A stretch of 8,833 bases of DNA from positions 1 to 8,833 of the forward strand of contig DASQNQ010000427.1 in NCBI GenBank assembly GCA_035644895.1. Direction: 5' to 3'. Origin of the DNA: Falsiroseomonas sp035644895. GTDB lineage: Bacteria > Pseudomonadota > Alphaproteobacteria > Acetobacterales > Acetobacteraceae. Below the pieces are notes generated by a model that did no database searches, had not been told where the DNA came from, and saw nothing but the letters and a program-made list of their open reading frames with translations. Numbering within the stretch: position 1 is the first letter of the stretch; every line of letters begins with the position of its first letter. Shown here piece after piece: positions 1 to 6,937 of this stretch. The translations under genes and the position numbers were made by a program.

Positions 1-15
1 CGCAGGGCACCGGCT

Positions 16-125
16 TACGGCATGGCCGCGGCGGGCTCCAGCGGATGACCGCGCCAGAGGTGCGGCCTAGTACGGCATGGCCGCGGCGGGCTCCAGCGGA
101 TGACCGCGCCAGAGGTGCGGCCTAG
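16..125. repeat. Perfect 55-bp tandem direct repeat, two copies
   Basis: Bases 16-70 and 71-125 are identical over 55 bp, with two more matching bases after the second copy. Each copy carries the 8-bp palindrome GCCGCGGC (25-32 and 80-87). The second copy ends inside the stop codon of the minus-strand flavoprotein gene (TAG, 122-124), so the duplicated segment is the region just downstream of that gene plus most of its stop codon. No gene is visible in bases 1-121. The perfect identity suggests a recent duplication; a repetitive extragenic palindrome or part of a terminator is possible but not shown. Confidence 0.95.
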
Positions 126-715
126 TAGAGGCGTTCCCGGTAGGCCACGGCCAGGTTCGCGTCCGCCTCCTCGGCCTGCACGCCCCGCACCTGGTCGGCC
201 AGGATGCGGCCGAGGCTCGGGATCTCGCCCGGCCGGGCGTGGCGCGCGGGATCCCAGAGCGCGGAGCGCTTCAGCGCCTTGCCGCAGTGGAAGAACACCT
301 CCTCCACGGTGACGATCAGGGCCGAGGCCGGCGCGCGGCCTTGGACCGCCATGCCGGCCAGCAGGGAGGGCTCGGCCGAGACGGCGCCCCTTCCGTTCAC
401 CCGCAGCGTCTCGTCCACGCCGGGCACCATGAAGAGCAGCCCGACGCCCGGGTTGCGGGCCAGGTTCTCCAGGCTGTCGAGCCGGTTGTTCCCGCGACGG
501 TCCGGGATGGCCAGCCGGCGCTCGTCCAGCACCGCGACGAAGCCCGGGGCGTCCCCGCGGGGGGAGGCGTCGCACCGCCCCGCCCCGTCCGCCGTCGCGA
601 TCACGAGGAAGGGCGAGCGGCGGATGAAGGTTGCGGCATGCGCGTCCAGCCGGTCGAGCTGCTTGTCCAGCGCGATCTGCAGGGGTGGCGCGTAGATGTC
701 GCGAAGGCCGTCCAT
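122..715 (-). CDS. Pyridoxamine 5'-phosphate oxidase family flavoprotein (MSMEG_1061/DR2398-like)
   Basis: The product is 197 aa, close to the roughly 200 aa usual for this split-barrel FMN-binding family. Recognisable blocks are a core strand SPFLVIATADGAGRCDASPRGDAPGF (given in part: SPFLVIATADG, residues 34-44, then SPRGDAPGF, 51-59), the block IPDRRGNNRLDSLENL (70-85), the strand VGLLFMVPG followed by ETLRVNGRG (91-110), and a C-terminal FFHCGKALKRSALW (141-154). These match the subfamily annotated as MSMEG_1061/DR2398-type pyridoxamine 5'-phosphate oxidase-like proteins. Members bind FMN or a related flavin, but the substrate is generally unknown, and this is not the PdxH vitamin B6 enzyme. 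An AGGGA ribosome site (723-727 on the minus strand) lies 7 nt before the ATG. It sits 34 bp downstream of priA on the same strand, so co-transcription is likely. The family call is from memory of conserved motifs. Confidence 0.88.
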   Translation of the reverse strand: MDGLRDIYAPPLQIALDKQLDRLDAHAATFIRRSPFLVIATADGAGRCDASPRGDAPGFVAVLDERRLAIPDRRGNNRLDSLENLARNPGVGLLFMVPGVDETLRVNGRGAVSAEPSLLAGMAVQGRAPASALIVTVEEVFFHCGKALKRSALWDPARHARPGEIPSLGRILADQVRGVQAEEADANLAVAYRERLY

Positions 716-749
716 GTGCGTGTCCCTGGTGCCGGGGGCCTTCAGGGGA

Positions 750-2978
750 TCACAGGAAGCCCACGGGGTCCACGTCCACCTGCACCTTCACCGAGCCCGG
801 CAGCGGCACGCGGGCCAGCCACTCCCGCAGCAGGGGCTGGACGGCCACGTCCCGCCGCGCCTTCAGCAGCAGCCGCCGCCGGTGCCGCCCGCGCAGCAGG
901 GCGAGCGGCGCGGGGGCGGGGCCCAGCACCTGCACCCCGTCGCCCCTTGGGGCCGCCAGGCCGAGGTCGCGCGCGGCGCGCTCGGCCTCCCGCTCGTCCT
1001 CGGAGGACACGATCAGCGCGGCGAGGCGCCCGAAGGGTGGCCAGCCGCCGGGGCGCCGGCCCTCGGCCTCCTGCTCCATGAAGGCGGGAAGGTCGTTGGC
1101 GACCAGGGCGCGCATCACCGGGTGGTCCGGGGCGAAGGTCTGCAGCAGCACATGCCCCGGCGCCTCCGCACGCCCCGCGCGCCCGGCGACCTGGTGGAGG
1201 AGCTGGAGCGTGCGCTCCGCCGCCCGCAGGTCGCCGCCCGCCAGGCCGAGGTCGGCATCCACCACGCCGACCAGGGTCAGGTGGGGGAAGTGCCAGCCCT
1301 TGGCGACGATCTGCGTCCCGATGATCAGGTCCACCTCCCGCCGCTGGATCGCCTCCGCCGCCGCCGCGGCCGCCGCAGGGCCGGGGATGGTGTCTGACGC
1401 CATGACGATCCGTCGCGCCTCCGGCCACAGGGCGGTCGCCTCCTCCACGATGCGCTCCACGCCGGGGCCGACGGGCGTGAGCGACCCCTGCGCGCCGCAT
1501 TCCGGGCAGAGCGGCGGGACCGGCTCCGCATGGCCGCAATGGTGGCACTGGATGCGTCGCTGGGCGCGGTGCTCCACCAGCCAGGCGGTGCAGTTCGGGC
1601 AGCGCAGCCGATGGCCGCAGGTCCGGCAGAGCGTCAGCGGCGCGTAGCCCCGGCGGTTCAGGAACAGCATCGCCTGCTCGCCGCGCGCGAAGGTTTTTGC
1701 CACTTCGCCGACCAGGACGGGGCTGATGAACCGGCCGCGCTCCGGCGGGTGGCGGCGCAGGTCCACCACGGCCACCGAGGGCATGCTCGCCCCGGCATGG
1801 CGGTCCGGCAGGTCGAGCCGGGCGTAGCGCCCCGTCTCGGCATTCGTCAGGCTTTCGAGCGAGGGCGTGGCCGAAACCAGCACGCAGGCCGCGTCCGCGA
1901 GCCGCGCGCGGACCACCGCCATGTCGCGGGCGTGGTAGACCACCCCGTCCTCCTGCTTGAAGGCGGTCTCGTGCTCCTCGTCCACAACGACGAGCCCGAG
2001 ATCGGGGAAGGGCAGGAACAGGGCCGAGCGGGCGCCGACCAGCACCGAGACCTCCCCTTCCGCGCAGGCGCGCCAGGTGTTGCGGCGGGTGCGGGACGAC
2101 AGTTCCGAGTGCCACACGGCGGGATCCACCCCGAAGCGGTCCCGGAACCGCTCCAGCCATTGGGCCGAGAGCGAGATCTCGGGCAGCAGCACCAGCGCCT
2201 GGCGGCCCTGGCTCAGGCACTCCGCCACGGCATCCAGGTAGACCTCCGTCTTGCCCGAGCCGGTGACGCCGGCGAGCAGCGTCACGCCGAAGGCGCGCCG
2301 GGCGACCAGGGCCCGCAGCCCCGCAGCCGCCTCGGCCTGGGCGGGCGCCAGCGACGGGCCGGGGCGGCCGGGGTCGGGGCGGGCGAAGCGGCTGGCCTGG
2401 GGCAACAGGGCAGGGACGAGCAGCCCGGCATCGGCCATGGCGCGCACCACGCCCGGGGAGACGCGGGCGGCCTCGGCCAGGTCCGTGCCGCCGCGGATGT
2501 CGTCCGCTTCCAGCGTGTCCAGCACCCGGCGCCGCTCGGGCGTCAGGCGCACGGCCTGCGGCATCGGGTCGGCCCGGCGCCAGCCTGCCTGGGGCGTGGA
2601 GGGCTCGAGCGCCGAGGGCACGCTCATGGCCATGCGCAGCACCGCGCCGGGTGGCGTGATGGTGTAGGCGGCCACCCACTCCACGAAGCGGCGCAGGCTC
2701 TCGCTCATGGGCGGCGCATCGAGCACCGCCAGCACGTCCTTCAGCCGGTGCCCCGGGATGCGGTCATCGGCCGGCCCGTCCCAGACCACGCCGACTGTTT
2801 CGCGACCGCCGAGCGGCACGGTCACAAAACTGCCAGGAAGGGCCAGTATGTGTCGCGGCAACCGGTAGTCGTATGTGCCGGCGTCAAGGGGCAATGGAAG
2901 CATCACCCGGACCCGTGGCCCAGGAGACACACCCAGAGGTTGGTTCGCAGGGAGTCGCTTCCGCGTGGTGGCATCCAT
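750..2978 (-). CDS. priA: Primosomal protein N' (replication restart DNA helicase PriA)
   Basis: PriA is a superfamily 2 3'-5' DNA helicase that recognises stalled or collapsed forks and reloads the replisome in the cytoplasm. The 742-aa product has the N-terminal 3' DNA-binding domain (about residues 22-120), Walker A GVTGSGKT (237-244), the DEEH box (333-336), helicase motif SATPSLES (369-376), a zinc-binding insert with eight cysteines (C451, C454, C460, C463, C478, C481, C491, C494), and motif QVAGRAGRAE (596-605). Length and domain order are normal and no motif is broken. The start is uncertain. ATG at 2978 gives 742 aa, but a TATGAT hexamer (2984-2989, minus strand) lies only 5 bp before it, and Met26 (ATG at 2903, MLPLPLDAGTYDY) is where many PriA proteins align. 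It is divergent from fsa and probably co-transcribed with the downstream flavoprotein gene. Confidence 0.97.
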   Translation of the reverse strand: MDATTRKRLPANQPLGVSPGPRVRVMLPLPLDAGTYDYRLPRHILALPGSFVTVPLGGRETVGVVWDGPADDRIPGHRLKDVLAVLDAPPMSESLRRFVEWVAAYTITPPGAVLRMAMSVPSALEPSTPQAGWRRADPMPQAVRLTPERRRVLDTLEADDIRGGTDLAEAARVSPGVVRAMADAGLLVPALLPQASRFARPDPGRPGPSLAPAQAEAAAGLRALVARRAFGVTLLAGVTGSGKTEVYLDAVAECLSQGRQALVLLPEISLSAQWLERFRDRFGVDPAVWHSELSSRTRRNTWRACAEGEVSVLVGARSALFLPFPDLGLVVVDEEHETAFKQEDGVVYHARDMAVVRARLADAACVLVSATPSLESLTNAETGRYARLDLPDRHAGASMPSVAVVDLRRHPPERGRFISPVLVGEVAKTFARGEQAMLFLNRRGYAPLTLCRTCGHRLRCPNCTAWLVEHRAQRRIQCHHCGHAEPVPPLCPECGAQGSLTPVGPGVERIVEEATALWPEARRIVMASDTIPGPAAAAAAAEAIQRREVDLIIGTQIVAKGWHFPHLTLVGVVDADLGLAGGDLRAAERTLQLLHQVAGRAGRAEAPGHVLLQTFAPDHPVMRALVANDLPAFMEQEAEGRRPGGWPPFGRLAALIVSSEDEREAERAARDLGLAAPRGDGVQVLGPAPAPLALLRGRHRRRLLLKARRDVAVQPLLREWLARVPLPGSVKVQVDVDPVGFL

Positions 2979-2980
2979 CC

Positions 2981-2991
2981 GGTATCATACC
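2981..2991. promoter_or_regulatory. 11-bp perfect palindrome in the priA-fsa divergent region, with a -10-like hexamer
   Basis: GGTATCATACC is a perfect inverted repeat around a central C at 2986. Read on the minus strand it contains TATGAT (2984-2989), a good -10 hexamer. I could not find a convincing -35 at 16-18 bp spacing. On the plus strand it contains TATCAT (2983-2988), also without a good -35. The region is clearly less GC-rich than the flanking genes. It may be the priA promoter, a small operator, or both. If TATGAT is used, transcription would begin at about the annotated priA ATG, implying a leaderless message or a downstream priA start. No regulator can be named. Confidence 0.35.
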
Positions 2992-3066
2992 TAGGAACAA
3001 AGTCGAAACGATCGTGTGGCCTGATCCGGGGGCGCGCATCGGGCCGAGCACCAGGGACCAAGCAGG

Positions 3067-3723
3067 ATGAAGTTCTTCGTCGACACGGCCGACGTGTCCG
3101 AGATCCGGGCCCTGGCCGAAGCCGGGCTCGTGGACGGCGTCACCACCAACCCGAGCCTCATGGCCAAGACCGGCCGCCGCATGGCCGACGTGATCGCCGA
3201 GATCTGCGCGATCACGCCCGGCCCCGTTTCGGCCGAGGTCAACGCGCCCGACTTCGAGACCATGCTGGCCGAGGGGCGCCACCTGCGCCGCATCGCGTCC
3301 AACGTCACGGTGAAGGTGCCGCTGACCGAGGCCGGGCTGCGCACCTGCCGCCACCTGGCCGACGAGGGCACGGCGGTGAACGTGACGCTCTGCTTCAGCG
3401 CGGCGCAGGCGCTGCTGGCCGCCAAGGCCGGCGCCGCCTTCATCTCGCCCTTCGTCGGGCGGCTGGACGACGTCGCCACCGACGGCATGACCCTGATCGC
3501 GGACATCGTCCAGATCTACCGGAACTACCCCAACCTGAAGACCGAGGTTCTCGTCGCCTCGGTGCGGCACCCCGTCCACCTCGTGCAGGCGGCGAAGCTC
3601 GGTGCACATGTGGCGACGCTGCCCCCGAACGTCATCCGGCAGCTGCTGAAGCATCCGCTCACGGATCGAGGGCTCGAGGCCTTCCTGGCCGACTGGGCGA
3701 AGACGGGGCAGAGCATCCTGTGA
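3067..3723 (+). CDS. fsa: Fructose-6-phosphate aldolase / transaldolase-like protein (TalC/Fsa family)
   Basis: This family consists of small class I aldolases related to transaldolase. They act through a Schiff base on fructose 6-phosphate or dihydroxyacetone-type donors in sugar-phosphate metabolism. The product is 218 aa, the normal size for the short subfamily. Visible signature blocks are MKFFVDTADVSEIR with the active-site Asp6, DGVTTNPSLMAKTG (23-36), NVTVKVPLTEAG with Schiff-base Lys83 (79-90), NVTLCFSAAQALLAAKAGA (105-123) and ISPFVGRLDD (126-135). The ATG is preceded by an AGGGA element (3053-3057) with about 9 nt spacing. It is the first gene of a plus-strand operon, and its TGA overlaps the GTG start of the DUF484 gene by 4 bp. 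Whether it acts as a true transaldolase or as an aldolase cannot be decided from sequence alone. Confidence 0.95.
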   Translation: MKFFVDTADVSEIRALAEAGLVDGVTTNPSLMAKTGRRMADVIAEICAITPGPVSAEVNAPDFETMLAEGRHLRRIASNVTVKVPLTEAGLRTCRHLADEGTAVNVTLCFSAAQALLAAKAGAAFISPFVGRLDDVATDGMTLIADIVQIYRNYPNLKTEVLVASVRHPVHLVQAAKLGAHVATLPPNVIRQLLKHPLTDRGLEAFLADWAKTGQSIL

Positions 3724-4457
3724 GCAAGCCGGCAGCCAAGCGCGTCCTCGCACCAGTCCCCGCCCCCCCGGACGACCGGGCCGAGCTCGTCGCAACCTAT
3801 CTGCGCGAGCATCCCGACTTCCTCGCCACCCGCCCCGACCTCTACCGCGTGCTGACGCCGCCGCGGCGCATCCACGGGGAAAACATGGCCGACCACATGG
3901 CGGCGATGCTGTCCGCCGAGCGGTCGCGCATCCGGGCGCTGGAGGGCGAGATCGAGGCGAGCGTGAGCGAGGGGCGCGCCGGCGCCTCCCTCGTGCTGCG
4001 CGTGCGCCTCGCGGTGCTGGCGCTCATGCGCTCCCGCGACGTGGTGGACACCGTGACGCAGGAGCTTCCCCCGCTGCTGCGCGTCGAGAGCGTCTCCCTG
4101 CTGGCCGAGGCCGCGCGGCCGCGTCCCTACGTGCCGCACAACCGCGCCGTCGCCGGCGCGCTGGAGACGGCGCTGCCGCATCACGGCCTGCTGCCGCTGC
4201 CCGAGGGCGCGGTCGCACGCCTGATCGGCCCGGGGCGGGAGGCGGTGGTGCGCGTGAACCCGACCGACACCGCCCTGCTGCACGCGGAGGCCGCGCCGCT
4301 CGTCACCCGCGACGCGCTGGTGCGCGTGCCGGTCTGGTGCGGGACGCCCTGCCTGCTGGCGCTGGGCGCGCGGGAGGCCTCGGCGCTCCCGAGCCGCCAG
4401 TCCGCGCACACGCTGGGCTTCCTCGGCCGCGCCGTCGCGGCGGCGCTCGCCAGGTAG
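3720..4457 (+). CDS. DUF484 family protein (GAF-like)
   Basis: The 245-aa product matches the DUF484 family. The N-terminal segment VATYLREHPDFLATRPDLYRVL (residues 24-45, given for position) and the following NMADHMAAML (55-64) are the family hallmark, and a coiled-coil-like helix (about 62-85) precedes a GAF-like mixed alpha/beta domain (about 90-240). The function is not established; in proteobacteria the gene commonly sits directly upstream of xerC, as it nearly does here. I place the start at GTG 3720, because the homology begins right after it and the GTG forms a GTGA overlap with the fsa stop, implying translational coupling. The open frame extends far upstream through fsa and antisense to priA, but that extension is not coding. 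No transmembrane segment or signal peptide is visible. Confidence 0.93.
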   Translation: MSKPAAKRVLAPVPAPPDDRAELVATYLREHPDFLATRPDLYRVLTPPRRIHGENMADHMAAMLSAERSRIRALEGEIEASVSEGRAGASLVLRVRLAVLALMRSRDVVDTVTQELPPLLRVESVSLLAEAARPRPYVPHNRAVAGALETALPHHGLLPLPEGAVARLIGPGREAVVRVNPTDTALLHAEAAPLVTRDALVRVPVWCGTPCLLALGAREASALPSRQSAHTLGFLGRAVAAALAR

Positions 4458-4468
4458 GCGGGCCGGGC

Positions 4469-4951
4469 GTGGACGCCTTCCGCCTGGTCCGCGCGGGCGA
4501 GGCGGACCTGCCCTTCGTCATGGCGACGGAGCGGCTTGCGGGCTACGAGGCCTTCGTCGGGCGCTGGGACGAGGCCCGCCACCGCGCGGCACTCGCGGAT
4601 GGGCGGCACGCCTACTTCCTGGGACATCTCGGCGGCGCGCCGGCCGGCTTCGCCATCCTGCGCGACTGGGCCTCGCCTGAGCTTGTCACGCAGGTCAAGC
4701 GCATCGCCGTCGCGGCGCCCGGCCAGGGGCAGGGGCGGCTGATGCTGCGTGCGGTGGTCGCGGCCGTGTTCACCGAGACCGACGCGCACCGCCTCTGGCT
4801 CGGCACCTACCCGGAGAACATGCGCGCGCGCCGCGCCTACGAGGCCTGCGGCTTCGTGGCCGAGGGGATCGCCCGCGGCAGCGCCGTCTTCGGCGGCATC
4901 CAGCGGAACGAGCTGGTGATGTCGATCCTGCGGACGGAGTGGCGGCCGTGA
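4469..4951 (+). CDS. GNAT family N-acetyltransferase
   Basis: The 160-aa product is a single GNAT domain that would transfer an acetyl group from acetyl-CoA to an amine. The substrate is unknown. Motif A is seen as VKRIAVAAPGQGQGRLML (76-93), whose PGQGQGR loop fits the Q/R-x-x-G-x-G/A pyrophosphate-binding signature. Motif B follows as ENMRARRAYEACGF (116-129), and a C-terminal strand ends ELVMSILRTEW (148-158). The start is GTG 4469, 11 bp after the DUF484 stop, with an AGGCGGG element at 4456-4462 about 6 nt upstream. Homology begins at DAFRLVRAGEADLPFV, and an upstream in-frame ATG at 4337 would lie deep inside DUF484 and encode an unrelated Arg/Pro/Gly-rich stretch. The gene sits between DUF484 and xerC, which are usually adjacent, so it looks like an insertion into a conserved pair. 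Confidence 0.92.
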   Translation: MDAFRLVRAGEADLPFVMATERLAGYEAFVGRWDEARHRAALADGRHAYFLGHLGGAPAGFAILRDWASPELVTQVKRIAVAAPGQGQGRLMLRAVVAAVFTETDAHRLWLGTYPENMRARRAYEACGFVAEGIARGSAVFGGIQRNELVMSILRTEWRP

Positions 4952-5886
4952 CCATGGGCACGGAGGCGCTGGCCGCCTGGCTCGACCACCTGGCGCGGGA
5001 GCGCCGGGCCTCCGCGCACACGGTCGAGGCCTACCGCGCCGACCTCTCGCTGTTCCTCGGCTTCCTCACCGGGCACCTCGGGGAGGAGCCGGACCTCGAC
5101 GCGATCGGCGCGCTGCGCCCGGCCGACCTGCGGGCGTTCCTCGCCTCGCGCGCCTCGGAGGGGGACGGGAACGCGACGCGCGCGCGGCGGCTGGCGGCTG
5201 TGCGCGGCTTCCTGCGCCACCTGGCCCGTCGCCATGGCATCGCGCCGGCGGCGCTGGCCGGGCTGCGCGGGCCGCGGCCGCGGCCGCCCGTGCCGCGCGC
5301 CCTGCCGGCGGAGGACGCGATGCGCGTCGCGAACGAGGTGGGGAGCGTGCACGTGCCCGGCCACGCCGTGGACGCGCCCTTCCAGGCCGTGCGCGACCGG
5401 GCCCTGTTCACGCTGATCTATGGCTGCGGGCTGCGCATCTCGGAGGCGCTCGGCCTCGACCTGCGGGACGTGCCGCGCGGCGCGGCGGCGGATGCGGTGC
5501 TCGTCGTGCGCGGCAAGGGCGCGAAGCAGCGGGCGGTGCCGATCCTGCCCGCGGTGCGGGACGCGCTGGAGGCACTGATCGCGGTGCATCCGGACCGCCG
5601 GCCGGACGCGCCACTCTTCCCCGGCGTGCGCGGCGCGCGGCTGGATGCCGCGGTCGCGCAGCGCGCGCTGCGCCACTTCCGCCGGCTGGAGGGATTGCCG
5701 GAACACGCGACGCCGCACGCCCTGCGGCACTCCTTCGCGACGCACCTGCTGGCAGCCGGGGCGGATCTGCGCGCCATCCAGGACCTTCTCGGCCACGCAT
5801 CGCTGTCCACCACGCAGCGCTACACGAAGGTGGACGCGGCGGCGCTGCTGGAGACGTGGCGTCGCGCGCATCCGCGCGCGCGGTAG
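4948..5886 (+). CDS. xerC: Tyrosine recombinase XerC
   Basis: XerC, with XerD, resolves chromosome dimers at dif during division. From the GTG at 4948 the product is 312 aa, typical for XerC/D. It has an N-terminal SAM-like core-binding domain (about 5-95, with RASAHTVEAYRADL at 20-33) and a C-terminal catalytic domain with all expected residues: Arg163 in GLRISEAL, Lys190 in GKGAKQR, His257 and Arg260 in HALRHSFATHLL, His283 in LLGHASLS, and nucleophile Tyr292 in QRYTKVD. XerC rather than XerD is inferred from the neighbouring DUF484 gene. Start choice: GTG 4948 overlaps the GNAT TGA by 4 bp and has GGAG (4936-4939) 8 nt upstream, whereas GTG 4939 and ATG 4954 fit this ribosome site poorly. 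The last codons and stop lie in the first unit of a tandem repeat. Confidence 0.95.
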   Translation: MTMGTEALAAWLDHLARERRASAHTVEAYRADLSLFLGFLTGHLGEEPDLDAIGALRPADLRAFLASRASEGDGNATRARRLAAVRGFLRHLARRHGIAPAALAGLRGPRPRPPVPRALPAEDAMRVANEVGSVHVPGHAVDAPFQAVRDRALFTLIYGCGLRISEALGLDLRDVPRGAAADAVLVVRGKGAKQRAVPILPAVRDALEALIAVHPDRRPDAPLFPGVRGARLDAAVAQRALRHFRRLEGLPEHATPHALRHSFATHLLAAGADLRAIQDLLGHASLSTTQRYTKVDAAALLETWRRAHPRAR

Positions 5887-5943
5887 CCACGGCGCGCATC
5901 CGCGCGCGCGATAGTCACGGCGCGCATCCGCGCGCGCGGTAGT
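5865..5943. repeat. 28-bp GC-alternating tandem repeat, about 2.8 copies
   Basis: Units lie at 5865-5892, 5893-5920 and 5921-5943 (partial). Copies 1 and 2 differ at two positions (5883/5911 and 5887/5915). Each unit holds GCGCGC, a 4-nt ATCC spacer and GCGCGC, so each can fold into a short stable hairpin (stems 5864-5869/5874-5879, 5892-5897/5902-5907, 5920-5925/5930-5935). The runs of alternating C and G, such as 5901-5910, are also Z-DNA-prone. The first unit encodes the XerC C-terminus and its TAG stop (5884-5886), and the others fill the gap between the convergent xerC and methyltransferase-like genes. A transcription-terminating or insulating role is possible, but there is no T tract. 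Bases 5944-5977 show nothing else beyond the palindrome GGGCGCCC (5956-5963). Confidence 0.9.
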
Positions 5944-5977
5944 GGGGAGGGGCCAGGGCGCCCGAGGGCTGCGCGCC

Positions 5978-6937
5978 TCAGCGCAGGGAGGCGTGCCAGC
6001 GCAGCATGCGGATCGCGCCATCCTCGAGCAGCCGCAGCCGGAGCAGCCACTTCTCGATCTCGTTCACCATCCGGGCGATGTCGGCCTTCGGCGGCCGCGG
6101 CCTGGTTTCCGACACCGACTCGACCACGCGGGCCCAGGCCCGGCGGGCGGCGACCGCATGACGCTCGGCCAGGTCCTCCGTGACGTTCACCCGGAAGCCG
6201 GCCTTGGCGAAGGCCGCCGCGTACTCGGCCTCCGGCCGCGGGGCGGGTCGGCCCTCGAGGAAGAGCCACCGGTCGCGCAGGCCAGGCTCCGGCTGCCGCG
6301 AGCCTTGCACCAGTTCGACCATGACGATCTCGGCCTGCTGGTAGAGCCCGGCCGCCGTCGCGGCGATCAGCGGGGCGGGCAGCGCGCCGAGGTGCCCCGC
6401 CTCGACGAGCAGCGCGTGGTGATGGCGTCGCGGGAAGGCCGGTTGACCGGCCTTCCACCGCTCGAGCGTCACGCGCTCCCGCTGGGAGGTCATGATCTCG
6501 GACAGGTTCGTCTGCGGCGCTTGCTCGGGCGTGACGAGGACGGAGATGGGGCAGCGGCGCTCGCCCGAGATGACCGTGGCGGCACCCGCCATGCCCCGTC
6601 CGCCGAGCAGCAGGCGGTTGTCGCTGCTGAGCGGGAGGAGCGCGGCCAGGCGCCGGATCTCGTCCGCGCCGCCCGGCAGCTCGAAGCCCGCCCCCCAGAG
6701 CCGCGCGCCCCAGGCGATGGGGGGCGTCCCGGCACGCGCGGCGACTGACGCCGCCCCGGTCCCCGCCGCAGGCGATGGAGCCTTGGCCTGCTCGCGGCCC
6801 CATGGAACCAGGTCGGTGCCGAAGTTCGCCAGCATGCGGCCCAGCACGCCCTGCATGGGCCGCTCGCCGCGCAGGCGCGGGACGGTCGTGTGGGGGAGGG
6901 CGGCCTCTCCGGGTTGGGGCGCGGTTGGCATTTGCAT
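5978..6937 (-). CDS. Methyltransferase-like protein with degenerate SAM-binding motif
   Basis: The product is 319 aa from ATG 6937. The block LWGAGFELPGGADEIRRL (80-97) followed by a beta-strand and glycine loop (LLLGGRGMAG, 109-118) resembles the class I methyltransferase group whose members read roughly WGEGF..PGG...LLDLGAGLGG. The later AAAFAKAGFRVNVTEDLAERH (240-260; only the pattern matters) resembles the 'AGF.V...ED' strand near the end of that fold. The normal acidic residue and G-x-G spacing of motif I are altered, and no clear acidic residue follows strand 2, so catalysis is doubtful. The C-terminus (about 285-319) is a charged helical tail. No signal peptide or membrane segment is seen. 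Other possible starts are GTG 7090 (370 aa), which would nearly abut the kinase, and ATG 6856. None has a strong ribosome site. The gene is divergent from the kinase and convergent with xerC. Confidence 0.7.
   Translation of the reverse strand: MQMPTAPQPGEAALPHTTVPRLRGERPMQGVLGRMLANFGTDLVPWGREQAKAPSPAAGTGAASVAARAGTPPIAWGARLWGAGFELPGGADEIRRLAALLPLSSDNRLLLGGRGMAGAATVISGERRCPISVLVTPEQAPQTNLSEIMTSQRERVTLERWKAGQPAFPRRHHHALLVEAGHLGALPAPLIAATAAGLYQQAEIVMVELVQGSRQPEPGLRDRWLFLEGRPAPRPEAEYAAAFAKAGFRVNVTEDLAERHAVAARRAWARVVESVSETRPRPPKADIARMVNEIEKWLLRLRLLEDGAIRMLRWHASLR

Noticed and set aside
742..2679. Long minus-strand open frame overlapping priA in another frame
   Set aside because: It is a shifted-frame shadow of priA, Pro/Arg/Ala/Gly-rich, with no motifs.
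2994..3016. Possible EcfG-type general stress promoter upstream of fsa (GGAAC followed by CGTG)
   Set aside because: The spacer is 14 nt rather than 16-17 and the second element is CGTG, not CGTT.
1530..3719. Very long plus-strand open frame running antisense through priA and through fsa into DUF484
   Set aside because: The DUF484 homology begins only at GTG 3720. The upstream part is opposite the clearly coding priA and in the wrong frame over fsa, and its product is a low-complexity Arg/Gly/Ala-rich sequence with no family features. Long antisense frames are expected at this GC content.
5865..5943. CRISPR array or dif-like site at the xerC 3' end
   Set aside because: The copies are head to tail with no spacers, which excludes a CRISPR array. 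The alternating-CG core has none of the AT-rich centre or paired 11-bp arms of a dif site.
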